A stretch of DNA of 64,000 nt. Origin: Elstera cyanobacteriorum (GTDB lineage Bacteria > Pseudomonadota > Alphaproteobacteria > Elsterales > Elsteraceae). Below, one piece after another: positions 52,639 through 61,553 of this stretch (its first letter is position 1; each line of letters starts with the position of its first letter). The stretch is from positions 62,001 to 126,000 of the forward strand of contig NZ_NOXS01000030.1 of assembly GCF_002251735.1 (NCBI RefSeq), written 5' to 3'. Position numbers and translations under genes: made by a program. Below the pieces are notes generated by a model, which saw only the letters and a list, made by a program, of their open reading frames with translations, was not told the origin of the DNA and ran no database searches.

Positions 52639-54258
52639 ATGACCCGTTCCGCCTTCCCCGCCGCCGCCCGCCCGGACACGCCCTTATCCGGTCGCGAGAC
52701 CGATTTCGATCTGGGGGACGGCACGGAATCGCTGATCCTCGCGCCCGATTATGTTCTGCCCGGCGGCGACCCGGAAGGATTGCTGCCCGATTTTGCCGTG
52801 CTGGTCCAAGACGGTAAGATCGCCGCCATCGATATTGTCACCAGCCTGATCGACGCCCACCCCGACGTCCCGGTCGAACGGCTGCCCGACTCGATCCTGA
52901 TGCCAGGGCTGATCAATGCCCATCAGCAGGGGCGGGCGTTGACCGCCGCCCCGCTGTCGCCCGGCGATGATCTGCTGGATAATGCTTTGCTGGTCCGCTT
53001 GGCCCGCACGTCACTTGACCCCTACCCACTGGCGCTGGTCGCTGCGACCGATATGCTCTCCCAGGGCATCACCACCGCCCTGCACGCGGGCGCCAGCCAG
53101 GGCACCGGCGATTACGAGGGGGAGTTGCGGGCTGCCATCCGGGGGTATCTGGAAGCGGGGATCCGCGCCGTTATCTGCGTCGCTGGGATCGACCAAGGCC
53201 AAATCATTTCGCCCGAGGCCGATCTACCCGGCTTTCTGGATCGGCTGTCGCCCGAACTCGCGGCGCTGCTCACCGAACCGTCGCTACCGACCTATGCTGG
53301 GTCGGCGGCGGATACCATTGCCCTGATGGACCGGCTGATCGCCGACTTCGGGGGCGAGCCAACGCTAAGCTTCCGCTACGCAATCCCCGGCCCGCAATAT
53401 GCGTCCGATGGTTTTCTGACCGCGATTGCCAGCGATGCCAAACAGCGCGGCATCGGGCTGCATCTGACCGTCTACGAAAGTCAGGTCGATTGGGCCGTCT
53501 GCCAGACGCTCTACCCCGACGGGGTGCTGGTGCGCCTCGACCGGCTTGGCATTCTCACCCCCGATCTTACGCTGGTGCAGGGCGTTTGGTTGTCGCCCGC
53601 CGAAATCGAGCTTCTGGCCGCGCGCGGCGTTAGCACCGTCTCCACGCCGGGGTCTAACCTGCGCTTACGGCACGGGATCGCACGGCTGGGGCCGTTGCTG
53701 CGCGCCGGCATTCCGGTTGCGCTCGGCACCAATAATCGCGCCCTTGCCGATGATGAAGATTTGCTGAGCGAACTGCGCCTCGCTGCCGGTTTGGCCCGCG
53801 TCACCGATATCAGCCAAGGGGGGCCGTGGGATACCCGCCCCACCCTGACCGAACAATTGGCGATGCTCACCGATAACGCCGCCCGGGCCATTGGGCTTGG
53901 GGGGAAAAGCGGGCACCTCAGCGTCGGTGCGCCCGCCGATCTGATGGTGCTATCGCTGCAAGGCATCGAAGGCCCGTCCCTCGATCTCGACGCCAGCCTG
54001 ATCGAAAACCTGCTGGGCCGCGCGTCGGCCCGCGACGTTTGCCTGACGATGATCGGCGGGGCCATCCGCTATCGCGAAGGCGAATTACAGGGCATCGACC
54101 GCGAACGGGTGTCCGCCCTGCTGCGGGAAGCCCATACCTATAGCCGCGCCGCCGCCGATCCGGCTTGGCCGGAATTTTGGTCAGAACTCCGGGCCCATCT
54201 CCGGCATCATTACGGGGAAAAAATTAAGCTGGCGCGGCACCGACAAAATTCGGCATAA
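52639..54258 (+). CDS. Amidohydrolase-superfamily protein lacking the metal ligands
   Basis: 539-residue member of the ATZ/TRZ-type amidohydrolases. The frame order matches the family: a beta-sandwich start, LMPGLINAH entrance, central barrel, LGTN near the end, and a closing sandwich (SVGAPADLMVLSLQG). But each expected metal or catalytic ligand is changed: HxH becomes His95-x-Gln97, the second His becomes Thr277 (LHLTVYE), the third becomes Gln314 (LVQGVW) and the Asp becomes Asn365 (LGTNN). It therefore may be non-catalytic or use different chemistry. Start is uncertain: GTG at 52627 is too close to AAGGA, whereas ATG at 52639 is 13 bases away. Confidence 0.82.
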   Translation: MTRSAFPAAARPDTPLSGRETDFDLGDGTESLILAPDYVLPGGDPEGLLPDFAVLVQDGKIAAIDIVTSLIDAHPDVPVERLPDSILMPGLINAHQQGRALTAAPLSPGDDLLDNALLVRLARTSLDPYPLALVAATDMLSQGITTALHAGASQGTGDYEGELRAAIRGYLEAGIRAVICVAGIDQGQIISPEADLPGFLDRLSPELAALLTEPSLPTYAGSAADTIALMDRLIADFGGEPTLSFRYAIPGPQYASDGFLTAIASDAKQRGIGLHLTVYESQVDWAVCQTLYPDGVLVRLDRLGILTPDLTLVQGVWLSPAEIELLAARGVSTVSTPGSNLRLRHGIARLGPLLRAGIPVALGTNNRALADDEDLLSELRLAAGLARVTDISQGGPWDTRPTLTEQLAMLTDNAARAIGLGGKSGHLSVGAPADLMVLSLQGIEGPSLDLDASLIENLLGRASARDVCLTMIGGAIRYREGELQGIDRERVSALLREAHTYSRAAADPAWPEFWSELRAHLRHHYGEKIKLARHRQNSA

Positions 54259-54395
54259 ATTAACTGTTTTGTCGATAAGAGGTATCACACCCCTTCGAAT
54301 TCGCGCGTTTTCAGGTATTGTAGGGTCCGGCGACGCAGCCCCTGTTTCGGGTCGATGGCGCTCGGGGCACCGGACAAGGTAGCAATAGGGCCGGA

Positions 54396-54695
54396 ATGGA
54401 AACAGTTCGCACCATCGACGGAGAGATCGAAGACATTCGGGATCGCATCTCCTCGACGGGGGATTCGGTGTGCGAAGTCCACCTCAATACATCCGCCGGT
54501 AAAGAAAAATGCTTCGCCTATGCCGATAAGGCCACCATCGTGCAGAACCTGCTGAAAAAAATGCAGGAATTGGCGACGCGCAATGGTGCCGCCCATATCA
54601 AGGATTTGCATGTGCGCGTAGAAATTACGGGGATTGTGAAGAACCAATCCTCGTCCAAGGATTTGATCGTTACCGCCGTTAAAATCCAGCAATAG
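54396..54695 (+). CDS. Small uncharacterised protein
   Basis: A 99-residue soluble protein with a mixed alpha/beta pattern: METVRTIDGEIEDIRDRI at the start, the strands CEVHLNTSAGKEKCFAYA, a helix ATIVQNLLKKMQELATRN and a strand VRVEITGIVKN. I do not recognise the family. AGGG lies about eight bases ahead of the ATG, and a stem-loop terminator follows, supporting a real monocistronic gene. The antisense frame over the same stretch (54285-54779) has weaker support. Confidence 0.6.
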   Translation: METVRTIDGEIEDIRDRISSTGDSVCEVHLNTSAGKEKCFAYADKATIVQNLLKKMQELATRNGAAHIKDLHVRVEITGIVKNQSSSKDLIVTAVKIQQ

Positions 54696-54721
54696 CGCGA
54701 ATTTACCAGACTGCGCGCTTC

Positions 54722-54746
54722 CGCCGCACAGCGATGCGGCGCTTTT
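54722..54746 (+). terminator. Probable terminator after the small 99-residue gene
   Basis: A 7-bp stem (CGCCGCA with TGCGGCG), CAGCGA loop and a CTTTTA tail, 27 bases after the stop codon. A second weak hairpin (CCGAT/ATCGG around a T-rich loop) follows at 54753-54769. Confidence 0.65.
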
Positions 54747-55020
54747 ACCGACCCGATTTTTTAGATCGGTCGCCAACATCTTGCCTCACGCAACAAAATT
54801 AACGGGCTTGATTAAGATTTGATCAGTCAAATCTTAATCTGTGCCAAAATCGTCACGAGAAAAATTATACCGCGCCGCAATATTCACAGGGTTAGCGCGC
54901 CCCGATTGCTGCAAACGCAGGGGAGGTGTGCAGGAATAGACCTATTTTCGTCACACTTCATCGGTATAAGAGCGCCCAACACGCGAGTGTTTGTTATTGA
55001 CGACTAAAGGACGCAGGACA
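54747..55020. promoter_or_regulatory. AT-rich intergenic region with a long perfect dyad
   Basis: After the terminator, about 270 bases carry no supported gene; the one plus-strand frame here (54819-55007) lacks a ribosome-binding site and protein-like composition. The stretch contains the dyad described separately and a short AACAC-GCGA-GTGTT hairpin at 54978-54991, just before the DUF2188 gene. It is a plausible long upstream control region or 5' leader for that gene. Confidence 0.4.
54810..54839. promoter_or_regulatory. 13-bp perfect inverted repeat with 4-base loop
   Basis: GATTAAGATTTGA (54810-54822), a TCAG spacer and the complementary TCAAATCTTAATC (54827-54839) form a perfect AT-rich 30-base dyad, about 180 bases before the DUF2188 gene. 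No T-run follows, so it is not a normal terminator. It looks like an operator or a cruciform-type site. Confidence 0.5.
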
Positions 55021-55272
55021 ATGTCCCGCAACTCGACGAACCCGATCTTCTGGGTCTCGCCGCATTTCGATGAGTGGCAAGTGCAGACCGACGGTACCGA
55101 CCGGCCGGAAGCCCTGTTCGACGCCAAAGAAGACGCCGTGGAATGGGCCTGCCGCGTCGCGCAGCACCGCAGCCCCGGCATCGTGCGCGTCGTGGATTAT
55201 CATGGCAATATCACAAGCCAGTTCTTCTTTGCCGACATGGCGGGCGACCAAGATCGCCGCCCCGCCGCGTAA
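55021..55272 (+). CDS. Small DUF2188-like protein
   Basis: 83-residue soluble protein. WVSPHFDEWQVQTDGTDRPEALFDAKEDAVEWA and IVRVVDYHGNITSQFF match the DUF2188 pattern of a Trp-containing strand, a helix and a terminal strand. The family's function is unknown. ATG at 55021 has AGGA-type bases close upstream. An open frame 10 codons longer (from 54991) is less likely. It lies 129 bases ahead of the aminotransferase gene. Confidence 0.75.
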   Translation: MSRNSTNPIFWVSPHFDEWQVQTDGTDRPEALFDAKEDAVEWACRVAQHRSPGIVRVVDYHGNITSQFFFADMAGDQDRRPAA

Positions 55273-55401
55273 ACCCTGGGGTTGGCGGCGCAGAAAAACT
55301 TGTCTCGGCACTCGAACAGACAATTTGGGGCTGGAAAGCAGCGCGCGGCTTGGCTAAGGCTCAAGGATAACATTTAAGCCCTGCCTTGGGAGGGGTCGAC
55401 C

Positions 55402-56661
55402 GTGAGCCTTGACTGGACTAAAGCCTTTGCCCCGCGCGCGCTGAAACTCACCGCGTCGGAAATCCGCGAACTGCTGAAGCTGATTAATCAGCCGGATATC
55501 ATCTCCTTCGCAGGCGGTATTCCTGATCCGGCGCTGTTCCCGCACGCGGTCTTGGCCGAAACCTTCCACGAGATCCTGTCGAACCCGGAAACCCGGGGGG
55601 CGGCCCTGCAATATTCCGTCTCGGAAGGCTATCAGCCGCTGCGCGAATGGCTGGCGCAGACCTATCTGCCGAAGGTCGGCATCGCCACCCACGCCGATAA
55701 CATCCTGATCACCAATGGCTCGCAGCAGGGGCTGGAGTTTTTGGCGAAGCTGTTTATCGGCACCGGCGACCGGATTATCGTCACGAACCCGAGCTATCTC
55801 GGCGCGCTCCAGGCCTTCAGCCTCTACGAGCCGACCTTCGTGACCGTGCCGGTGCAGGGCGAGGGCGTCGATCTGGCGGCGCTTGAAACCGAAATGGCCA
55901 AGGGCGCGAAATTCTTTTACCTCACCCCGGATTTCGGCAATCCCTGCGGCGTTACCGTGCCGCTGGACCAGCGCCGGGCGATGCTGGAACTGGCCTATCG
56001 TTACGGGGTGCCGGTGATCGAAGATTCGGCCTATGACCAGCTTCGGTACGATGGCGAACCGGTGCCGCCGCTGCTGGCGCTGGATAATGAACGGGTCAAC
56101 CAGCCCCGCCCGCTGAGCGAGGCGACCGCCCAGGGTCAGGTGATCTATACCGGCACCTTCTCGAAAAGCATCGTTCCCGCCCTGCGCATCGGCTGGGTCG
56201 TCGCGCCGCAGCCCGTGCTGCAAAAGCTGGTGCTGATGAAGCAAGCGTCCGACCTGCATACGCCGACGCTGAACCAGATGGCCATGTTCAAAGTGGCCGA
56301 TAAGATCATCTTCGATCACGCCGCCGGCATTCGCAGCATCTACCGCGACCGCCGGGATGCGATGCTGGCCGCGATGAAGGATTTCATGCCCCAGGGCGTG
56401 ACCTGGACCGAACCGGAAGGCGGCATGTTCGTTTGGGTAACCCTGCCGGAAGGGTTGGACGCCGCCGAACTGCTGGCGAAAGCCATTCCCGAAATCCGCG
56501 TGGCCTTCGTGCCCGGCGCCGCCTTCTACCCGGACCGGTCGGGCAAGAATACCATCCGCCTCAGCTTCTCCGTCCCGCCGCCCGAACGGATTCGCGAGGG
56601 CATTAAGCGCCTCGGCGGGTTACTGACGGCGGCGGTCGAAGCGCTGAAGGTCAAAGCCTAG
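55402..56661 (+). CDS. PLP-dependent class I/II aminotransferase (LysN-like)
   Basis: 419-residue fold-type I aminotransferase similar to 2-aminoadipate and related broad-specificity transaminases. The PLP lysine is Lys255 in GTFSKSIVPALRIGW. Other landmarks are IISFAGGIPDPALFP, NGSQQGLEFLAKL, ITNPSYLGAL and the Arg in NTIRLSFSVPP that binds the substrate carboxylate. The usual NPTG is changed to NPCG. The start is GTG at 55402 with GGGAGGGG upstream. It is 48 bases ahead of the LysE exporter, with which it may share a transcript. Confidence 0.9.
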   Translation: MSLDWTKAFAPRALKLTASEIRELLKLINQPDIISFAGGIPDPALFPHAVLAETFHEILSNPETRGAALQYSVSEGYQPLREWLAQTYLPKVGIATHADNILITNGSQQGLEFLAKLFIGTGDRIIVTNPSYLGALQAFSLYEPTFVTVPVQGEGVDLAALETEMAKGAKFFYLTPDFGNPCGVTVPLDQRRAMLELAYRYGVPVIEDSAYDQLRYDGEPVPPLLALDNERVNQPRPLSEATAQGQVIYTGTFSKSIVPALRIGWVVAPQPVLQKLVLMKQASDLHTPTLNQMAMFKVADKIIFDHAAGIRSIYRDRRDAMLAAMKDFMPQGVTWTEPEGGMFVWVTLPEGLDAAELLAKAIPEIRVAFVPGAAFYPDRSGKNTIRLSFSVPPPERIREGIKRLGGLLTAAVEALKVKA

Positions 56662-56667
56662 GCTGAA

Positions 56668-56692
56668 CGGGGCGGGGCCCTGCACCGCCCCG
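56668..56692 (+). repeat. GC-rich hairpin between aminotransferase and LysE gene
   Basis: CGGGGCGG (56668-56675) and CCGCCCCG (56685-56692) form an 8-bp perfect stem just ahead of the LysE Shine-Dalgarno. There is no T-run, so it may attenuate or stabilise the transcript rather than end it. Confidence 0.4.
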
Positions 56693-56708
56693 CACCAGGA
56701 ACGCTGTG

Positions 56709-57341
56709 ATGCCGCTGGAAACCCTCGTCCTCTTCGCCGGGGCCTGCTTGATGCTGGCCCTAACGCCTGGGCCGGACATGCTCTATGTCCTCAGCCGCTC
56801 GATTGCCCAGGGACCGGCGGCGGGCTTGGTTTCGGTGGCGGGATTTAACCTTGGCATCGTTGTGCACGCGTTCGCGGCGGCCTTTGGGCTGGCGGGCCTC
56901 GTCGCGGCGGCGCCGCTCGCCTACGCGCTGATCCAATATGCTGGGGCGGCCTATTTGGCGTGGCTGGCCTATCAGACCTTCCGCAGCCCCGACCTGCCGT
57001 TTCTGGCCAAGAGCAACGCCCCCAAAGCGGCGCTGGGGCTGATCTTCCGCCAAGCGCTGATCGGTAATCTACTGAACCCCAAGCTCATCCTGTTCTTCGT
57101 CGCGCTTTTCCCGCAGTTCCTTAACCATCGCGGCGACCGCCCGCTTTTGCCGCAGGTTCTCGTCATGGTGCTGGTGCTGATCGGGATTGGCAGCATCGTC
57201 AACGGCAGTATCGCCCTGCTCGGTGGGCGGTTCGGGGCGTTCATGCGCACCCGGCCCAGCTTTCAGCGCGTGCAGAAATATCTTCTTGGTACGGTGTTTG
57301 CCGGGCTTGCGGTGCGCTTGGCGCTCGGTCGTTCCAACTGA
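56709..57341 (+). CDS. LysE/RhtB-family exporter
   Basis: 210-residue exporter with about six membrane segments, the TPGPDMLYVLSRS motif in the first helix and LLNPKLILFFVALFPQFL at the fifth, typical of RhtB-type amino acid exporters. GTG at 56706 and ATG at 56709 both exist; the ATG is better spaced from AGGA. It follows an aminotransferase gene, so it may export the amino acid or a related product. Confidence 0.9.
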   Translation: MPLETLVLFAGACLMLALTPGPDMLYVLSRSIAQGPAAGLVSVAGFNLGIVVHAFAAAFGLAGLVAAAPLAYALIQYAGAAYLAWLAYQTFRSPDLPFLAKSNAPKAALGLIFRQALIGNLLNPKLILFFVALFPQFLNHRGDRPLLPQVLVMVLVLIGIGSIVNGSIALLGGRFGAFMRTRPSFQRVQKYLLGTVFAGLAVRLALGRSN

Positions 57342-57355
57342 CCGAGCGCATTTCG

Positions 57356-59449
57356 TTACGCCACCCGAACGGCCTTTAAAAACTCCTCGACTTCACGGTT
57401 AAGCTGCTGCGAATAGCCGCCCAGTTGGTCCGCCGCGCTCAGCACATTGCGCGCCGCCGCACCGGTCTGATTGGCGGCGGTCGAGACGCCGATGATGGTG
57501 CTCGACACATCCTGCGTGCCCTGCGCGGCCTGATGTACCGATTCGCTGATCGCCGCCGTCGCCGCCCCCTGTTCCTCGATCGCTGCCGCAACCATCGCCG
57601 CGATTTCGCTCAGATCGTTGATGGTGGCGCCGATGCGCACGACGGCCTGCACCGCCGCTTTGGCGGTCTGCTGAATATCGGCAACCTGGGCCGTAATATC
57701 CTCGGTCGCCCGGGCCGTTTGCGCGGCGAGGTTCTTGACCTCGCCCGCCACCACGGCGAAGCCTCGGCCCGCCTCGCCCGCGCGCGCCGCCTCGATGGTG
57801 GCATTCAGGGCCAATAGATTGGTCTGGCCCGCAATATCGTTGATCAGATGCACAACCGAATCGATCCTGCCAATGGCGTTCGAAAGGCTGCTCAAGGCTT
57901 CGTTGGTGGACGCCACCTCCGACACGGCCCGCCCGGCGATGCTGGTGGAGCGGCTGACTTGCGTGCCGATTTCGCTGATCGAACTCGTCAGTTGCTCCGC
58001 CGAGACGGCAACCATATGGACATTCTGGGTCGCTTGTTCTGCCGAGGCGGCGACCGTCGCCGATTGGCTGCTGGTCTGCTGCGCCATGCCCGACATTTGC
58101 GCCGCCGTTTCATGCATCGCCCCGGCGGCCACTGAAACCGATGTCACCACCTGCTGCACGCTGGCTTCGAACCGGTTGGCCAGGGCTTGTAGGGTGGCCC
58201 GCCGCTCCGCCGCCGCCTGTTGACGTTCGGCTGCCGTTGCCGCGTCCTGCTCCGCCGCGCGCACGGCCGTATCGCGGAAGACGGCCAGGGCCGTCGCCAT
58301 CGCCGAAATCTCGTCCTGCCCGCCCGCCGGGATCGGCGCGTCGAACTGCCCTAGGCGCACCCGATCCATCGCCACGGCCAGCGCCGCCAGCCGCCGGGTG
58401 ATGCCGCGGTGCACCAGGAACCAGCCGGTCAACCCAGCAAATCCCAGCCCGACCGCCGCCAGGGCCAGCAGCACCAGCCGGGCCGAGTCGATCCCCATAT
58501 TGAGCCCGCCGATGCCGCCGTCCATATCGCGTTGCATGGCCCCCGCCAGCCGGTCGGCTTGTTTGGTCAGGGCGGCAACCGCCGTGACCGCTTGCTCCAG
58601 AATCCCGGCTTCGGCGCCGGTTGCGGTCAGATAGGTCTGGCGCGCCGTAAACAGTGCATCCGCCGCCGCCGTCACCTGCGCCGCTGCATCGCCAAGGCCG
58701 ATACTCACAGCGGCATCGCCCATCGCGGTCATCAGCTTCGAAAACGCGGCCTGGGATTTGGCGTAGCCTTTCTTCGCCTCCTCCAGCGCCGCCGGCGTCG
58801 GGGCAACTGCCGCTTGCAGCAACAGCGCGCGTGACTGAGTAATCTCGCGCTGTAGGTTCAGGGCATTGCGCAGGGTTTTGAAATCCCCAAGGGGCTTGAC
58901 GGTCTTATCGACGATGCCCGCCTCAACCCCCTCCAGAACCGTTTCGAGAGTGAAAGAAGTGCTGCGAACCAACGGGTTTAGCAGGCTGGTCACTGCTTCC
59001 GACGCTTCCGAGACGCCTGCCGCCGCCCGCGTGACCGCCCGCCCGGCCCCCAGCGCCTGCCGGTGCTGGTCTTCCAACTGCGCTAGAACAGTGGAAAGCG
59101 TCTGAAAATGCCCGTTCAGCGCGGCCCAATCCGCTGCTGGCAGGACATTTTTCAGGGCCGATAATTTCGTTTCGACATCGGAAAGATATTCGATCAGCTT
59201 GGCTTGCTCGACCCCAAGCGCCCCTTGATCCGCCGTTACCAGCAGCGACGGCGCGGCGGCGGCGATCGCATTGGCGCGCACGCCAAGTTCCTGCGCCAAG
59301 GTCAGATTAGGAACGCTGGTGGTTGAAATTTCTGCCAGCATGTCGGACAGACGCCCGAACCCTTGCAGCGCCACGCCAGCGGCGCCCACCGTCAGCGCCG
59401 CCGTTAAACCAAACGCCACCAAGAGCTTTGTGCGAATGGTCGCCTTCAT
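57356..59449 (-). CDS. Methyl-accepting chemotaxis protein with long helical periplasmic domain
   Basis: 697-residue chemoreceptor. First helix about 8-30, a ~280-residue helical periplasmic domain (possibly HBM-type, two stacked bundles), a second membrane helix ([25 protein letters not shown]), HAMP, and a signalling domain with [21 protein letters not shown] at its tip. Ligand is unknown. It is the third MCP in the window and is convergent with the LysE gene at a 14-base gap. Confidence 0.93.
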   Translation of the reverse strand: MKATIRTKLLVAFGLTAALTVGAAGVALQGFGRLSDMLAEISTTSVPNLTLAQELGVRANAIAAAAPSLLVTADQGALGVEQAKLIEYLSDVETKLSALKNVLPAADWAALNGHFQTLSTVLAQLEDQHRQALGAGRAVTRAAAGVSEASEAVTSLLNPLVRSTSFTLETVLEGVEAGIVDKTVKPLGDFKTLRNALNLQREITQSRALLLQAAVAPTPAALEEAKKGYAKSQAAFSKLMTAMGDAAVSIGLGDAAAQVTAAADALFTARQTYLTATGAEAGILEQAVTAVAALTKQADRLAGAMQRDMDGGIGGLNMGIDSARLVLLALAAVGLGFAGLTGWFLVHRGITRRLAALAVAMDRVRLGQFDAPIPAGGQDEISAMATALAVFRDTAVRAAEQDAATAAERQQAAAERRATLQALANRFEASVQQVVTSVSVAAGAMHETAAQMSGMAQQTSSQSATVAASAEQATQNVHMVAVSAEQLTSSISEIGTQVSRSTSIAGRAVSEVASTNEALSSLSNAIGRIDSVVHLINDIAGQTNLLALNATIEAARAGEAGRGFAVVAGEVKNLAAQTARATEDITAQVADIQQTAKAAVQAVVRIGATINDLSEIAAMVAAAIEEQGAATAAISESVHQAAQGTQDVSSTIIGVSTAANQTGAAARNVLSAADQLGGYSQQLNREVEEFLKAVRVA

Positions 59450-59584
59450 CTTTCCGTGCCTCCAAGGTCGGTCGGCCGGTTCATCGCCAAGCCGTACTCG
59501 CTTCGTCTAGCCGGAAAGCGTATCAGTGATTTTCCTAATTTTTTATTAGTATGTCATAGCAATGACATGAACCTGTCAGAAACA

Positions 59585-60022
59585 TCAGGCGGCTTTCAAT
59601 TGGTTCAGCATCCGCGCTACCTCCGGCTTCATTGCCGCGCGCTGGTTGCTGCCGCGCAGGCGAGAGGCCAGAACGCGGGCGACGGCCCGGTGGAAGCGAA
59701 AGGCCAAACCATCGCCAGACTCGAGCCGAACCATCAGCGCCGCCCGGTTGATGCGCAGTACCTGCGCCGGGGCGGTCAGCATGACGGTTGCCGAGGCGGG
59801 CATACCGTCGATCAACGAAATTTCCCCAGCGACATCGCCCGGCGCCAAATGCGCTAGCACCGCGCCCGCCCCAACAACCGCCGCGCGGCCCGACAGCAGG
59901 ATATACACATCCGGCCCCTCGGTGCCTTCGGAAATCAGCACCGTTCCCGCCGTTTGGTGGGTCGGCTCGCCAATTTCGGTCAGCCACGCCAGATCGTCAT
60001 CGGTCATTTCGTTCAAAAACAT
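59585..60022 (-). CDS. Single-domain cyclic-nucleotide-binding-fold protein
   Basis: 145-residue stand-alone CNB domain. The beta-roll is clear (ILLSGRAAVV and LAHLAPGDVAGEISLIDGMPASATVML). The phosphate-binding cassette keeps Gly66-Glu67 but has Ala76 where the cAMP-binding Arg is expected (MPASAT instead of PRxAT), so cAMP binding is doubtful. A short C-terminal helix follows (HRAVARVLASRLRGSNQ) but no helix-turn-helix. It may be a regulatory subunit or a structural use of the fold. A membrane cyclase is encoded about 11 kb away. Confidence 0.82.
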   Translation of the reverse strand: MFLNEMTDDDLAWLTEIGEPTHQTAGTVLISEGTEGPDVYILLSGRAAVVGAGAVLAHLAPGDVAGEISLIDGMPASATVMLTAPAQVLRINRAALMVRLESGDGLAFRFHRAVARVLASRLRGSNQRAAMKPEVARMLNQLKAA

Positions 60023-60102
60023 TGGCCGGTCCCACTTCCTGTCCCTGCGGCATTTCTACACATCAGACCTTAAAGAAGGCTGAACAACCAGCCCTTTATG
60101 AC

Positions 60103-60137
60103 AAAAAGATGAGGGCTGCCCGCAAGGCGGACAGCCC
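60103..60137 (-). terminator. Intrinsic terminator of the glycerophosphodiesterase gene
   Basis: On the minus strand, GGGCTG and CAGCCC plus CCGC/GCGG form a 10-pair stem with one internal mismatch, followed by a T-rich run (TCATCTTTTTG). It lies 24 bases after the stop. Confidence 0.8.
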
Positions 60138-60161
60138 AACTTATCAAGCGTTTAGCGCGTA

Positions 60162-61325
60162 TTACGGACGAGCTTTAACCGCCGTTTCCGGGAAGTCGCT
60201 GAACAGGCCATCCACACCCAGGCCAAAGAACAGCTTATATTCCGCCGCCGGATCGCCCTTGAAATCCGACGCCAAGCGCTTCGGTTCGTTGCGGAAGGTC
60301 CAGGTGTGGATCGCGAGGCCCGCCGCATGGGCCGCCTTCACCAAGCCGGTTTCCGGCAGCAAAACGCGGTCCTGCTCGTCGATCTTGCCGTCTTTGTTCA
60401 GATCGTCGGGCTTGCCGTCGCCATCGGCGTCGATCTGCTTGCCCGGCACCAGATAGGGCTTCCACGGGCCGACACCATCGGCATAGGTCTTGATTTCCTT
60501 CAGCCCTTCCGGCGTCAGCAGATCTTTGAAGGTGCGCTTATCGCCCAGCACGGCAAAATCGTAGGGCTTATCGTAGGGCGCCGCGAGCGAGATGTTGCCG
60601 TCCTTATCCACATCATCGGCATCGATGAGCTGCACGAGACGCAGATTGGTCTTGGTGCGCAGATATTTGAGGTTCGACACTTCAAAGCTCTGGATGAAGA
60701 CCGGATCGGTCTTCTTGGTCCAGCCGGCCTTCTTCAGTTGGGCGACCAGACGGTCTTCCAGCGGCAGGCCAATGGCATGGTGGAAGGTCGGATGCTTGGT
60801 TTCCGGGTAAATCCCGATCACCCGGCCGCGCTTGGCGCTTTCCTTTTTGGCGAGGTCGATCACTTCCTGAAAGGTCGGGATCTCGAACTTGCCGTTATAG
60901 GATTGATCGCGGTCGGCAAAGGCCTGCTTGGCGCGCAGGGTCTTCAGTTCGGCGAGGGTGAAGTCGGCCACCCACCAATCATCCGTCGCCACACCGTCGA
61001 GGTTGCGCACGCGCTTGCGGTTGGCGAATTCCGGGCGGCTTGCCACATCGGTGGTGCCGGAGATGAAGGGTTCGTGCCGGGCGACCAGCACGCCATCCTT
61101 GGTGGCGACCAGATCGGGCTCGATGAAATCCGCGCCAACTTCGATCGCGCGGGTGTAGGATGCGATGGTGTGCTCCGGGAACGTCCCGCTGGCGCCGCGA
61201 TGGCCGATGACCAGCGGGCGCTTGCCGTCCAGCGTCTTATACTGCTGCGCGCTTGCCGACGCGGCGGTCAGCGCCGTGCCCAGAACCAGCGCCGCCGTCA
61301 GCGCGCGCCCGATAAATCCCGTCAT
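60162..61325 (-). CDS. glpQ: Secreted glycerophosphodiester phosphodiesterase with calcium-loop insert
   Basis: 387-residue periplasmic enzyme that hydrolyses glycerophosphodiesters to glycerol 3-phosphate and an alcohol. A Sec signal peptide (about 1-27) precedes the TIM barrel, with [19 protein letters not shown] and [19 protein letters not shown] carrying the catalytic His and acidic residues. An insert near 235-320 contains three EF-hand-like loops; the last, at 308-319 ([12 protein letters not shown]), fits the EF-hand consensus perfectly. Calcium may therefore be bound tightly or control activity. It is flanked by a terminator. Confidence 0.93.
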   Translation of the reverse strand: MTGFIGRALTAALVLGTALTAASASAQQYKTLDGKRPLVIGHRGASGTFPEHTIASYTRAIEVGADFIEPDLVATKDGVLVARHEPFISGTTDVASRPEFANRKRVRNLDGVATDDWWVADFTLAELKTLRAKQAFADRDQSYNGKFEIPTFQEVIDLAKKESAKRGRVIGIYPETKHPTFHHAIGLPLEDRLVAQLKKAGWTKKTDPVFIQSFEVSNLKYLRTKTNLRLVQLIDADDVDKDGNISLAAPYDKPYDFAVLGDKRTFKDLLTPEGLKEIKTYADGVGPWKPYLVPGKQIDADGDGKPDDLNKDGKIDEQDRVLLPETGLVKAAHAAGLAIHTWTFRNEPKRLASDFKGDPAAEYKLFFGLGVDGLFSDFPETAVKARP

Positions 61326-61493
61326 GACACCCTCGTTTTATGATGGTTTGCGGGCGCTACCATGCCGCCGGGTGGCGACAGTTCCATGTGCAATTGATGA
61401 TGATTTTGTTGGGAAATTCTTAAAGGGAGGCCCGGAACCTCGGCTAGACGGCGCTTCCTTTTTACCGAGACGATGAAACCGCATTCAGTCCGC

Positions 61494-61528
61494 CCAAAAA
61501 CAAAACGGCCCGCCACAAGGGCGAGCCG
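61494..61528 (-). terminator. Terminator of the ATP synthase operon
   Basis: On the minus strand a 9-bp stem (CGGCTCGCC with GGCGGGCCG, one G-T pair) is followed by TTTTGTTTTT, 26 bases after the atpC stop. Confidence 0.88.
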
Positions 61529-61553
61529 CTTCTTAAACGAATAGGGGCTAGGC

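Noticed and set aside
54753-54769. Second stem-loop after the 99-residue gene
   Set aside because: Only five base pairs, and the T-run is in the loop rather than after the stem; not a convincing terminator.
54285-54779. 164-codon minus-strand frame
   Set aside because: Overlaps the better supported 99-residue plus-strand gene and its terminator; no motif.
54819-55007. 62-codon plus-strand frame in the AT-rich gap
   Set aside because: No ribosome-binding site, basic and unstructured composition, overlaps the dyad; best read as noncoding.
61326-61553. Possible Pho box before the glycerophosphodiesterase gene
   Set aside because: Only one half (CTGTCGC) fits; the second half does not, so PhoB control is not supported.
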